Assembly: GCA_002336845.1 (NCBI GenBank)
Contig: DDEX01000022.1
Location: 1-9,697 of the forward strand
Source of the DNA: Rhodobacteraceae bacterium UBA1943
Lineage (GTDB): Bacteria > Pseudomonadota > Alphaproteobacteria > Rhodobacterales > Rhodobacteraceae
Direction of reading: 5' to 3'
Length of the DNA stretch: 9,697 bases
Positions 1-5,035 of the stretch are shown piece after piece. A program made the position numbers and the translations under genes. Positions within the stretch are counted from its first letter, which is position 1; the number at the start of each line of letters is the position of its first letter. Under the pieces are notes generated by a model. It searched no databases. It had not been told where the DNA came from and saw nothing but the letters and a program-made list of their open reading frames with translations.

Positions 1-137
1 TTCGGGCCTTCGCCCGAGCGCAGGAACAGATCATAGGAAGATTTCTGAACCTCGATCAGGTTCGGCAGCTCCAGAACCTCACGGATCTTGCCGAAATACC
101 GGCGAATCCGCTTCTGGCCAACGTAAGCTTGAGCCAT
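1..137 (-). CDS. rpoB: RNA polymerase beta subunit, N-terminal fragment
   Basis: This is the catalytic beta subunit of RNA polymerase. Only about the first 45 residues are in the window; the rest lies beyond the left edge. Read on the minus strand from the ATG at 137, the protein starts MAQAYVGQKRIRRYFGKIRE and continues with a VLELPNLIEVQKSSYDLFL segment. This is the conserved start of alphaproteobacterial RpoB. A weak Shine-Dalgarno-like GAAAGG lies 11 bases upstream of the ATG. The gene follows rplL after a 245-base structured spacer, the classical rplJL-rpoBC arrangement. Identification is secure; nothing can be said about the missing part. Confidence 0.97.
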   Translation of the reverse strand, partial: MAQAYVGQKRIRRYFGKIREVLELPNLIEVQKSSYDLFLRSGEGP

Positions 138-315
138 GCTCGTCGTAACCTTTCTTTTTCGCGGCGGCTGCGCTCTGTCGGGTCACAGAGGCGCGCCACT
201 GGGCAGGAAGGGGGTTTGGGCTCCATACCTGCCACCTGTCCCGTCAGGTGGCTCCCGAGCCTTCTACCGCGCCCAAGGAGAGACTTTCGTGAAAGTCCCT
301 TCCAAGACGCAGATA

Positions 316-343
316 GCTGGGCCGGAGAAATCCCCGACCCAGC
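316..343 (-). promoter_or_regulatory. long hairpin, candidate RNase III processing site
   Basis: On the minus strand GCTGGGTCGGGG pairs with CTCCGGCCCAGC across an ATTT loop: 12 consecutive pairs including two G-U pairs. It lies between rplL and rpoB, where E. coli has an RNase III cleavage site. No T tract follows, so it is not a simple terminator. The processing role is inferred from position. Confidence 0.4.
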
Positions 344-354
344 CAGAAAACCTG

Positions 355-377
355 TCAGGATGCAAAACGCATCCTGA
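355..377 (-). promoter_or_regulatory. hairpin 3' of rplL, possible attenuator
   Basis: This is a perfect 9-bp inverted repeat around a 5-base loop, starting 6 bases after the rplL stop codon. The minus strand continues with ACAGG before a run of four T, so the T tract is displaced. It could be a leaky terminator that lowers rpoB transcription relative to rplL, or a 3'-end stabiliser of rplJL mRNA. Confidence 0.4.
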
Positions 378-382
378 ACCGA

Positions 383-763
383 TTACTTCAGCTCGACCTT
401 GGCGCCAGCCTCTTCGAGCTTCTTCTTCATCGCTTCGGCGTCAGCCTTCGAAGCGCCTTCCTTGACCTTGCCACCGGCCTCAACCAGGTCCTTGGCTTCC
501 TTCAGGCCCAGACCGGTGATCGCGCGCACTTCCTTGATCACGTTGATCTTGTTGGCGCCGGCATCGGTCAGGACGACGTCGAATTCGGTCTTTTCTTCTT
601 CCGCAGCGGCGGCAGCGCCACCAGCAGCCGGACCAGCAACCATCACAGCGCCGCCAGCAGCGGGCTCGATGCCATACTTGTCCTTCAGGATGGTCTTCAG
701 TTCCTGCGCTTGCAGCAGGGTCAGACCGACGATGTCTTCGGCGAGTTTGTTCAGATCAGCCAT
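383..763 (-). CDS. rplL: 50S ribosomal protein L7/L12
   Basis: L7/L12 forms the multimeric ribosomal stalk that recruits translational GTPases such as EF-Tu and EF-G. The 126-residue protein has the family layout. An N-terminal dimerisation/L10-binding helix pair (about residues 1-33) is followed by a Gly/Ala-rich flexible hinge (about 34-55). The C-terminal factor-binding domain (about 57-126) contains KINVIKEVR and GLGLKEAKDLVE. The start is placed at 763 (MADLNKLAED) because a GGA lies 9 bases upstream and homologues begin this way. An in-frame ATG at 772 would add only MSK and has no spaced Shine-Dalgarno. The gene follows rplJ after 65 bases and is presumably cotranscribed with it. Confidence 0.96.
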   Translation of the reverse strand: MADLNKLAEDIVGLTLLQAQELKTILKDKYGIEPAAGGAVMVAGPAAGGAAAAAEEEKTEFDVVLTDAGANKINVIKEVRAITGLGLKEAKDLVEAGGKVKEGASKADAEAMKKKLEEAGAKVELK

Positions 764-828
764 TTTGCTCATTCCGTAAGGTTAAGATGGGTTCCAACGA
801 CGTGAGTTTCCCCACGCGGGTCCGAAGA

Positions 829-1344
829 TCAGGCCGCAGCCTTCTCCTCGATGGTCTTGAGGATGCCAGCGATGTTCGCAGCAGGCGCGCCAATGGCCCC
901 GGCGATGTTCGACGCGGGCGCACCGATGCACGACACGATCTGAGCGATAAGCTCTTCGCGCGACGGCATGGAGGCCACGGTTTTCACACCGGCCTGGTCC
1001 AGAACCTCGCCGCCCATGGTCCCGCCGAGGATCACGAACTTTTCGTTCCCCTTGGCATAGGCCTCGGTAACCTTCGCCGCAGCGACAGGGTCATCCGAGA
1101 AGGCGAGCACGGTCATGCCCGTGAGCAGGTCACCCATCTTAGAACCGGGCTTCCCTTCAAGGGCGATCTTGGCGAGCTTGTTCTTGGCAACGCGAACGGA
1201 CCCGCCAACTTCGCGCATTTTCGCGCGCAGGTCCTGCATCTGTGCAACCGTCATACCCGCGTAGTGGGCAACCACCACGACGCCAGAGCTTTCGAAGATC
1301 TGGCCGAGTTCCTCGACCACTTTCTCTTTCTGGGCTCTATCCAC
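829..1344 (-). CDS. rplJ: 50S ribosomal protein L10, GTG start
   Basis: L10 anchors L7/L12 dimers to the ribosome and, as the L10-L12 complex, represses its own operon in well-studied bacteria. The 171-residue protein starts at a GTG at 1344, (M)DRAQKEKVVEELGQIFE. It is preceded by an excellent GGAG 7 bases upstream, and the length equals the family norm. No in-frame ATG lies near the conserved N-terminus, so a longer frame running upstream to 1581 is unlikely to be translated. Conserved features are VRVAKNKLAKIAL, GMTVLAFS and MPSREELIAQIVS. The C-terminal L12-binding helix holds a near-perfect tandem repeat, IGAPASNIAG-AIGAPAANIAG. The gene has its own long leader (1345-1636). Confidence 0.95.
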   Translation of the reverse strand: MDRAQKEKVVEELGQIFESSGVVVVAHYAGMTVAQMQDLRAKMREVGGSVRVAKNKLAKIALEGKPGSKMGDLLTGMTVLAFSDDPVAAAKVTEAYAKGNEKFVILGGTMGGEVLDQAGVKTVASMPSREELIAQIVSCIGAPASNIAGAIGAPAANIAGILKTIEEKAAA

Positions 1345-1386
1345 AGTTTCACTCCAAGTGTGGGGGTTTCCCCCCGGCTCATGTTT

Positions 1387-1406
1387 CGGGGTGGCGAACC
1401 ACCCCG
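1387..1406 (-). promoter_or_regulatory. TTCG-capped hairpin in the rplJ leader
   Basis: The minus strand reads CGGGGTGG, TTCG, CCACCCCG: a perfect 8-bp GC-rich stem with a very stable UUCG loop. It ends 42 bases before the rplJ GTG. No T tract follows, so it is a leader structure rather than a terminator. Confidence 0.55.
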
Positions 1407-1576
1407 GTCGGGTCCACGATGATGTCCCGAGAGCCAGATCGCCCGAGGAAACCCCGGAGAAATTCGTCTCGAACCCCATCTCAGGCAGGAATATTAAGGC
1501 GTTTGCGCGCCACCCACCGTCTCGGACAAAGCATGTTGGGGCATCGCAACGAATCACGAGGCCACAACAGACTGTG

Positions 1577-1605
1577 TCCATAGCTGGTCATGCGCGGCAA
1601 TCCAA
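1577..1605 (-). promoter_or_regulatory. candidate rplJ promoter
   Basis: The minus strand has TTGGAT (1605-1600), a 17-base spacer and TATGGA (1582-1577). Transcription would start near 1570, giving a leader of about 225 bases before rplJ. The spacing is ideal but the hexamers match the consensus only moderately. The call rests partly on the expectation that rplJ needs a promoter downstream of the rplA terminator. Confidence 0.3.
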
Positions 1606-1636
1606 GCCTGTCCGTGAAGAATTCGCGCCGGTTTGA

Positions 1637-2599
1637 TCACGCAAGCGCAGCTTGGGGGAAATACCTGCCCGCAACCGAAAACAAGTCGACCGGCAGCGCC
1701 AGATGCCGCCTTTCTGCGGCAAGCCCTTGCAGCGTCGCGCGATCCATACAGTAGAGCGTGGCAAACAGCGTAGCCAGCGCCCCCTCCACTTCACTTTCCG
1801 GCAAGGCAAGAACGCCTTGCAGCTCTGCTTTTACACGGTGGAACAATCCCCCCGAACTGTTCAGTCGCCACGCAAGCTTGGCGCGCCATCCAGCGTAGTC
1901 GGACTGTATCATGTGAAGAAGAAACGCGCCCTCGTCCGGCCCAAGGAACCGATCGGTAATGTCCCGTTCTTTCCCCATCGCGGCCCAATGTGGGCGCATC
2001 CGGCGAATTTTCAACCCTGCCCTGGTCAGCGACTTGCCGACCCGGTGCCCGATCAGCCCCTCTGTCGGCCGGAAAAGCCGAGCCGCCGCGCCATAGACCG
2101 TGGATGCCGCCGCCTTGCTCATGGGCAGGCGAAAATGAACGAGGCCGTCCTCGACGTCGGGGCCGGATTCGACGTGCTCTGCCGTGGGAACGCGCACGGC
2201 CCGAACCCCTGTCGGCTGCGGCGCCAGAACGTCATGAAAGCTCTGACCGGAAAAATGGAAAAGCTCGTCCGCATCCAGAATGGCCACCCAGCCATCCGTG
2301 ACTGCACGGTAACCAAAGGTAAGGGCAGCAACCTGTCGCCGGGCGAATTCCGTCTCAGGGGTCAGACCCAGCGACTGCCAGAATGCGTCATCGCAGCGGG
2401 TCACCTTGACCCAGTCGGTATTCGCAACAAGGGGCAAAACCGGGTCGTTCGGATCATCAAGATAGAGGTGTATTTCGTCGGCACCCAGTGCGCGGTGCCA
2501 AGACAGAAACCGTAGAGTGACCGCGAGAGGCTCCCGGCAGATCGTTACGACGGTAACCTTTGTGGCTGCCAGCAAAGCGGACCCATGAAAAGAAACCAC
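1637..2599 (-). CDS. glycosyltransferase family 2-like protein (Glyco_tranf_2_4 type)
   Basis: This is a likely GT-A-fold glycosyltransferase of unknown substrate. The open frame gives up to 320 residues. From residue 14 it shows a TKVTVVTICREP start with a LSWHRALGADEIHLYLDD segment, then GWVAILDADELF (about 103-114). The DADE is the DxD-like metal/nucleotide-sugar site, as in the Rhodobacterales proteins matched by Pfam Glyco_tranf_2_4. No membrane segment or signal peptide is evident. The start is uncertain: the GTG at 2599 lies inside the rplA terminator stem, and the only other early start in frame is a TTG at 2575. Neither has a clear Shine-Dalgarno. It sits between rplA and rplJ, an unusual place for such a gene. 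Expression probably depends on read-through from rplKA. Confidence 0.8.
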   Translation of the reverse strand: MVSFHGSALLAATKVTVVTICREPLAVTLRFLSWHRALGADEIHLYLDDPNDPVLPLVANTDWVKVTRCDDAFWQSLGLTPETEFARRQVAALTFGYRAVTDGWVAILDADELFHFSGQSFHDVLAPQPTGVRAVRVPTAEHVESGPDVEDGLVHFRLPMSKAAASTVYGAAARLFRPTEGLIGHRVGKSLTRAGLKIRRMRPHWAAMGKERDITDRFLGPDEGAFLLHMIQSDYAGWRAKLAWRLNSSGGLFHRVKAELQGVLALPESEVEGALATLFATLYCMDRATLQGLAAERRHLALPVDLFSVAGRYFPQAALA

Positions 2600-2617
2600 C
2601 GGCCCGAGGGCCGGTGG
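2588..2617 (-). terminator. intrinsic terminator after rplA
   Basis: On the minus strand CCACCGGCC pairs perfectly with GGCCGGTGG around a CTCG loop, followed by TTTCTTTT. It begins 10 bases after the rplA stop. It should end most rplK-rplA transcripts and thus separates them from the genes downstream. It overlaps the first codons of the longest glycosyltransferase frame. Confidence 0.85.
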
Positions 2618-2627
2618 CAGAAGATGA

Positions 2628-3326
2628 TCAGGCGTTGGCGGTCGAGGCCAGGTCCAGCGACACGCCCGGACCCATGGTCGAGGACAGCGAGACCTTCTTG
2701 ACGTAGGTGCCCTTGGCCCCCGACGGCTTGGCGCGGGTCACGGCATCGACAAAGGCGCGCACGTTTTGCGCCAGCTTGTCGTCGCCGAACGAGACCTTGC
2801 CGATACCGGCGTGGATCACACCGGCCTTTTCGACCTTGAACTGGACTTCGCCGCCCTTGGCCGCTTCGACCGCAGTCTTCACGTCCATGGTCACGGTGCC
2901 GACCTTGGGGTTCGGCATCAAGTTGCGCGGGCCCAGAATCTTGCCCAGACGGCCGACCAGCGGCATCAGGTCCGGGGTGGCGATGCAGCGATCGAACTCG
3001 ATCTTGCCGCCCTGGATGATTTCCAGCAGGTCTTCGGCACCCACGATATCCGCACCGGCGGCCTTGGCTTCATCAGCCTTCGGGCCACGGGCGAACACGG
3101 CGACGCGCACGGTCTTGCCGGTGCCGTTCGGCAGTTGCACCACACCACGAACCATCTGGTCGGCGTGGCGCGGGTCAACGCCCAGGTTCATCGCGATCTC
3201 AAGGGTCTCGTCGAACTTGGCCGACGCGGCCTTCTTGATCAGGGCAACGGCATCTTCAACCGACAGGTTGGCCTTGCCTTCGAACAGCTCGTTGGCCTTC
3301 TTCACGCGCTTTGCAATTTTCGCCAT
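2628..3326 (-). CDS. rplA: 50S ribosomal protein L1
   Basis: L1 binds the mobile L1 stalk of 23S rRNA and assists release of deacylated tRNA. In several bacteria it also represses the rplK-rplA mRNA. The 232-residue protein has full family length and begins MAKIAKRVKKANELFEG. Visible conserved segments include ETLEIAMNLGVDPRHADQMV, RGVVQLPNGTGK, LGPRNLMPNPKVGTV and, near the end, KGTYVKKVSLSSTMGPGV. The ATG at 3326 lies only 4 bases after the rplK stop. Its Shine-Dalgarno (AAGGGC) is made of the last rplK codons, so the two genes are probably translationally coupled. A strong terminator follows directly. Confidence 0.97.
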   Translation of the reverse strand: MAKIAKRVKKANELFEGKANLSVEDAVALIKKAASAKFDETLEIAMNLGVDPRHADQMVRGVVQLPNGTGKTVRVAVFARGPKADEAKAAGADIVGAEDLLEIIQGGKIEFDRCIATPDLMPLVGRLGKILGPRNLMPNPKVGTVTMDVKTAVEAAKGGEVQFKVEKAGVIHAGIGKVSFGDDKLAQNVRAFVDAVTRAKPSGAKGTYVKKVSLSSTMGPGVSLDLASTANA

Positions 3327-3330
3327 GATC

Positions 3331-3783
3331 TCAGCCCTTCACATCGATGCCGCAGGACTTGGCAGAGCCAAGGATGATGTTCATCGCCGCTTCGATCGAA
3401 TTGGCGTTGAGGTCTTTCATCTTGGTCTCGGCGATCTTGCGAACCTGCGCCGCGGTGATCGTGCCAGCCACTTCACGGCCCGGCTTGACCGAACCCTTGG
3501 CGCGGTTGCGCTTGCCGACGGGCGGCAGACCAGCAGCCTGCTTGATCAGGAACGAGGCCGGAGCCGTCTTCAGCTCGAGGCTGAACGACTTGTCCTGATA
3601 GTAGGTGATGATCACCGGGGTCGGCGTGCCCGGCGGAATGTCGGCGGTCTTCGCGTTGAATTCCTTGACGAACGCCATGATGTTCAGGCCGCGCTGACCC
3701 AGGGCCGGGCCGACGGGCGGGGACGGGTTGGCTTGACCCGCTTTCACTTGCAGCTTGAGGCTGCCGATAATCTTCTTGGCCAT
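3331..3783 (-). CDS. rplK: 50S ribosomal protein L11
   Basis: L11 sits at the base of the ribosomal stalk in the GTPase-associated centre and contacts 23S rRNA. The 150-residue protein starts MAKKIIGSLKLQVKAGQANP, followed by the signature PSPPVGPALGQRG (residues about 20-32). It also has TYYQDKSFSLELKTAPAS and, in the RNA-binding C-terminal domain, KMKDLNANSIEAAMNIILGSAKS. A short insertion (KRNRAKGSVKPGRE), as seen in alphaproteobacterial L11, makes it slightly longer than the E. coli protein. The ATG at 3783 has a strong AAGGAG 7 bases upstream. It is the first gene of the rplK-rplA pair, 82 bases after nusG. Confidence 0.97.
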   Translation of the reverse strand: MAKKIIGSLKLQVKAGQANPSPPVGPALGQRGLNIMAFVKEFNAKTADIPPGTPTPVIITYYQDKSFSLELKTAPASFLIKQAAGLPPVGKRNRAKGSVKPGREVAGTITAAQVRKIAETKMKDLNANSIEAAMNIILGSAKSCGIDVKG

Positions 3784-3803
3784 CTGGCCTCTCCTTTGTC
3801 ACA

Positions 3804-3817
3804 GCGCCAAATGGCGC
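3804..3817 (-). promoter_or_regulatory. hairpin before rplK, possible L1 operator
   Basis: GCGCCA and TGGCGC form a perfect inverted repeat with a two-base centre. It ends about 9 bases upstream of the rplK Shine-Dalgarno in the nusG-rplK spacer. In E. coli L1 represses this operon by binding an mRNA structure just before rplK. The position fits, but the L1-specific internal loop was not identified. Confidence 0.3.
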
Positions 3818-3865
3818 GGTTTAGTGGTCCGGCTTGCCCGCAGGCGCACCTCCCACGCGAAACAC

Positions 3866-4399
3866 TCAGGCGCCCTTGGCGACCTGTGTGAATTCCAGTT
3901 CCACGGGCGTCGCGCGCCCGAAAATCGAGACGGACACCTTCAGGCGGCTGTGCGCCTCGTCCACGTCCTCGACCATGCCGTCAAAGCCTTCGAACGGCCC
4001 GTCGGTGACCTTGACCTTCTCGCCCACATCGAACCGGATCAGGTTGCGCGGCGCTTCCAGACCTTCCTCGACGCGGTTAAGGATGGTGTTCACTTCGCTG
4101 TCCCGCATCGGCATCGGCCGCCCCTGGGGGCCAAGGAAACCGGTGACGCGGTTGATTGAAGAAATCAGGTGATAGCCGCGGCTGGTCATTTCCATATGCA
4201 CCAGCACATAGCCCGGCATGAAACGGCGCTCAGACGTCACCTTCTTGCCGCGACGGACCTCGATCACTTCCTCGGTCGGGACCAGAACTTCGTCGATCTC
4301 ATCCTGAAGGCCATTCTCTTCGACCGTCGTTCTGATCTGTTCGGCAACCTTCTTCTCGAAGTTCGAGAGCACGCTTACCGAATACCACCGCTTGGCCAT
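3866..4399 (-). CDS. nusG: transcription termination/antitermination factor NusG
   Basis: NusG binds the RNA polymerase clamp, raises processivity and links polymerase to Rho or to ribosomal protein S10. The 177-residue protein has an N-terminal NGN domain (about 1-110) starting MAKRWYSVSVLSNFEKKVAE and including RRFMPGYVLVHMEM. A C-terminal KOW domain (about 120-177) has FDVGEKVKVTDGPFEGFDG. The start at 4399 is chosen because AAGGTGG lies 7 bases upstream and homologues start here. An in-frame ATG at 4438 would add 13 residues without a ribosome-binding site. It follows secE but is separated from it by 177 bases containing a terminator, so it probably has its own promoter or depends on read-through. 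Confidence 0.97.
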   Translation of the reverse strand: MAKRWYSVSVLSNFEKKVAEQIRTTVEENGLQDEIDEVLVPTEEVIEVRRGKKVTSERRFMPGYVLVHMEMTSRGYHLISSINRVTGFLGPQGRPMPMRDSEVNTILNRVEEGLEAPRNLIRFDVGEKVKVTDGPFEGFDGMVEDVDEAHSRLKVSVSIFGRATPVELEFTQVAKGA

Positions 4400-4446
4400 G
4401 CCGCTTCCACCTTGCTTCGGGGCGCGAGGCCCGCTCATTCGATTGC

Positions 4447-4462
4447 GGGTGAAGTTTCACCC
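4447..4462. repeat. 16-bp inverted repeat upstream of nusG
   Basis: GGGTGAA and TTCACCC flank a two-base centre. It lies between the secE/nusG terminator and the nusG start, about 48 bases before the ATG. It could be a protein-binding site or an RNA hairpin of the nusG leader. No family assignment can be made. Confidence 0.4.
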
Positions 4463-4471
4463 TCCCGGGAA

Positions 4472-4505
4472 CAAAAAACAGCGCGCATCTCGAATCGATG
4501 CGCGC
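4472..4505 (-). terminator. intrinsic terminator between secE and nusG
   Basis: On the minus strand GCGCGCATC pairs perfectly with GATGCGCGC around a 7-base loop, followed by TG and six T. An outer pair of GGGAAC (4513-4508) and GTTCCC (4472-4467) brackets the whole element. Its position, 72 bases after the secE stop and 73 bases before the nusG ATG, suggests it ends secE transcripts or works as an attenuator in a nusG leader. Confidence 0.85.
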
Positions 4506-4526
4506 CGGTTCCCTTTGGTTGGGCGC

Positions 4527-4555
4527 GGGATAGCCGCACCCGCCCCCGATTTCAA
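4527..4555 (-). promoter_or_regulatory. candidate nusG-rplKA promoter upstream of the terminator
   Basis: The minus strand reads TTGAAA (4555-4550), a 17-base spacer and TATCCC (4532-4527), close to a housekeeping promoter. Transcription would start near 4520, just before the intrinsic terminator at 4505-4472. A transcript from here would meet the terminator within about 50 bases, an attenuator-like layout. Not proven. Confidence 0.35.
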
Positions 4556-4576
4556 GGGGTTTGAACCAGCAGCGCC

Positions 4577-4774
4577 TTAGTTGGCGCCGATGATCTGATG
4601 CAGACCGAAGTTGATGACAATATCGACCAAGCTGAAAAAGGTCGCGGCCAGCGCAGCCATGATAAAGACCATGATGGTGGTCAAGACCACCTCGCGGCGC
4701 GTCGGCCAGACCACCTTGGCGACTTCGGCGCGGACCTGCTGGATGAACTGGATCGGGTTGGTCTTGGTGGCCAT
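4577..4774 (-). CDS. secE: preprotein translocase subunit SecE
   Basis: SecE clamps the SecY channel in the inner membrane and is essential for Sec secretion. The 65-residue single-span form is typical of alphaproteobacteria. The cytoplasmic amphipathic part contains the hallmark KVVWPTRREV (about residues 20-29). It is followed by one membrane segment (about 31-55, LTTIMVFIMAALAATFFSLV). The start is the ATG at 4774 with a weak GGAA upstream. A longer frame to 4870 would read through the spacer after the tRNA and has no family support. The gene lies directly downstream of tRNA-Trp, a conserved bacterial order, and a terminator follows. Confidence 0.95.
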   Translation of the reverse strand: MATKTNPIQFIQQVRAEVAKVVWPTRREVVLTTIMVFIMAALAATFFSLVDIVINFGLHQIIGAN

Positions 4775-4801
4775 GTCGGTTCCAATGCTGCGGTTGCAGG
4801 C

Positions 4802-4830
4802 CAGATACGCCCACGGCCCTGCAAATTCAA
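4802..4830 (-). promoter_or_regulatory. candidate secE promoter
   Basis: TTGAAT (4830-4825), a 17-base spacer and TATCTG (4807-4802) on the minus strand lie between tRNA-Trp and secE. The transcription start would be about 20 bases upstream of the secE ATG. Cotranscription with the tRNA is the alternative. Confidence 0.35.
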
Positions 4831-4880
4831 GGTGCTTCCGCGCGGGTGGCACATGCGGCGTTTTTATCAATGCAAGGAAG

Positions 4881-4956
4881 TGGCAGGGGCAGCAGGGATC
4901 GAACCCGCGACCTACGGTTTTGGAGACCGTCGCTCTACCAGCTGAGCTATACCCCT
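4881..4956 (-). tRNA. tRNA-Trp (anticodon CCA)
   Basis: This is a 76-base tRNA on the minus strand. The acceptor stem is AGGGGTA/TGCCCCT. The D-arm has GCTC/GAGC around AGCTGGTA, and the anticodon stem ACGGT/ACCGT carries the loop CTCCAAA with anticodon CCA. The T-arm is GCGGG/CCTGC with loop TTCGATC. The discriminator base is G and the 3' CCA is encoded. It sits upstream of secE, a common bacterial arrangement (often tuf-tRNA-secE). Here tuf is about 4.7 kb away. Confidence 0.97.
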
Positions 4957-4968
4957 AGGCCTGCGCGG

Positions 4969-4997
4969 GGGTTAAGCCACCCTCCGGGGGAAATCAA
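4969..4997 (-). promoter_or_regulatory. candidate tRNA-Trp promoter
   Basis: TTGATT (4997-4992), a 17-base spacer and TAACCC (4974-4969) on the minus strand end 12 bases before the tRNA. The -10 hexamer is weak, but position and spacing fit, and the GC-rich stretch after it resembles a stringent discriminator. A G/C discriminator would fit growth-rate control. Confidence 0.3.
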
Positions 4998-5019
4998 GGG
5001 GCAACCTGTCGGCTGCCCC
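4998..5019 (-). terminator. hairpin after the GMC dehydrogenase gene
   Basis: GGGGCAGCC pairs with GGTTGCCCC (one G-U) around GACA on the minus strand, starting 16 bases after the stop codon. The following TTGATTT is only a weak T tract. It is probably the terminator of the accessory operon and would insulate it from tRNA-Trp, though incompletely. Confidence 0.55.
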
Positions 5020-5035
5020 AAGGTATTTTGCGACC

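Larger units (their letters stand above)
138..382 (-). promoter_or_regulatory. structured rplL-rpoB spacer
   Basis: No gene is seen in these 245 bases. On the minus strand they would form four hairpins in series: 355-377 (9-bp stem), 316-343 (12-bp stem), 280-299 (8-bp stem GGGACTTT/AAAGTCTC) and 231-252 (8-bp stem GCCACCTG/CAGGTGGC). In the second and third, some pairs are G-U on the minus strand but A-C mismatches on the plus strand, which supports an RNA structure in the minus-strand transcript. In E. coli the equivalent spacer holds a partial terminator and an RNase III processing site that set the ratio of ribosomal protein to RNA polymerase. The same role here is inferred. Confidence 0.6.
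1345..1636 (-). promoter_or_regulatory. rplJ leader / probable L10 autoregulatory region
   Basis: This 292-base stretch between the glycosyltransferase stop and the rplJ start has no convincing gene. Next to the rplJ ribosome-binding site are two strong minus-strand hairpins: 1387-1406 (8-bp stem CGGGGTGG closed by a TTCG tetraloop) and 1362-1374 (GGGGG/CCCCC around AAA). E. coli rplJ also has its own promoter and a long structured leader bound by L10-L12, so the same kind of control is likely. The actual L10-binding kink-turn cannot be assigned by eye. Confidence 0.5.

Noticed and set aside
1345..1581. Extended L10 frame starting at 1581
   Set aside because: The added residues have no L10 similarity and would erase the leader. 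The GTG at 1344 has a strong Shine-Dalgarno and gives the normal length.
1652..2515. Plus-strand open frame of 287 codons opposite the glycosyltransferase
   Set aside because: The minus frame holds the TICREP and DADE glycosyltransferase motifs; the plus frame has no family features.
2707..3891. Plus-strand open frame of 394 codons opposite rplA and rplK
   Set aside because: It runs across two conserved ribosomal protein genes on the other strand and arises from high GC content.
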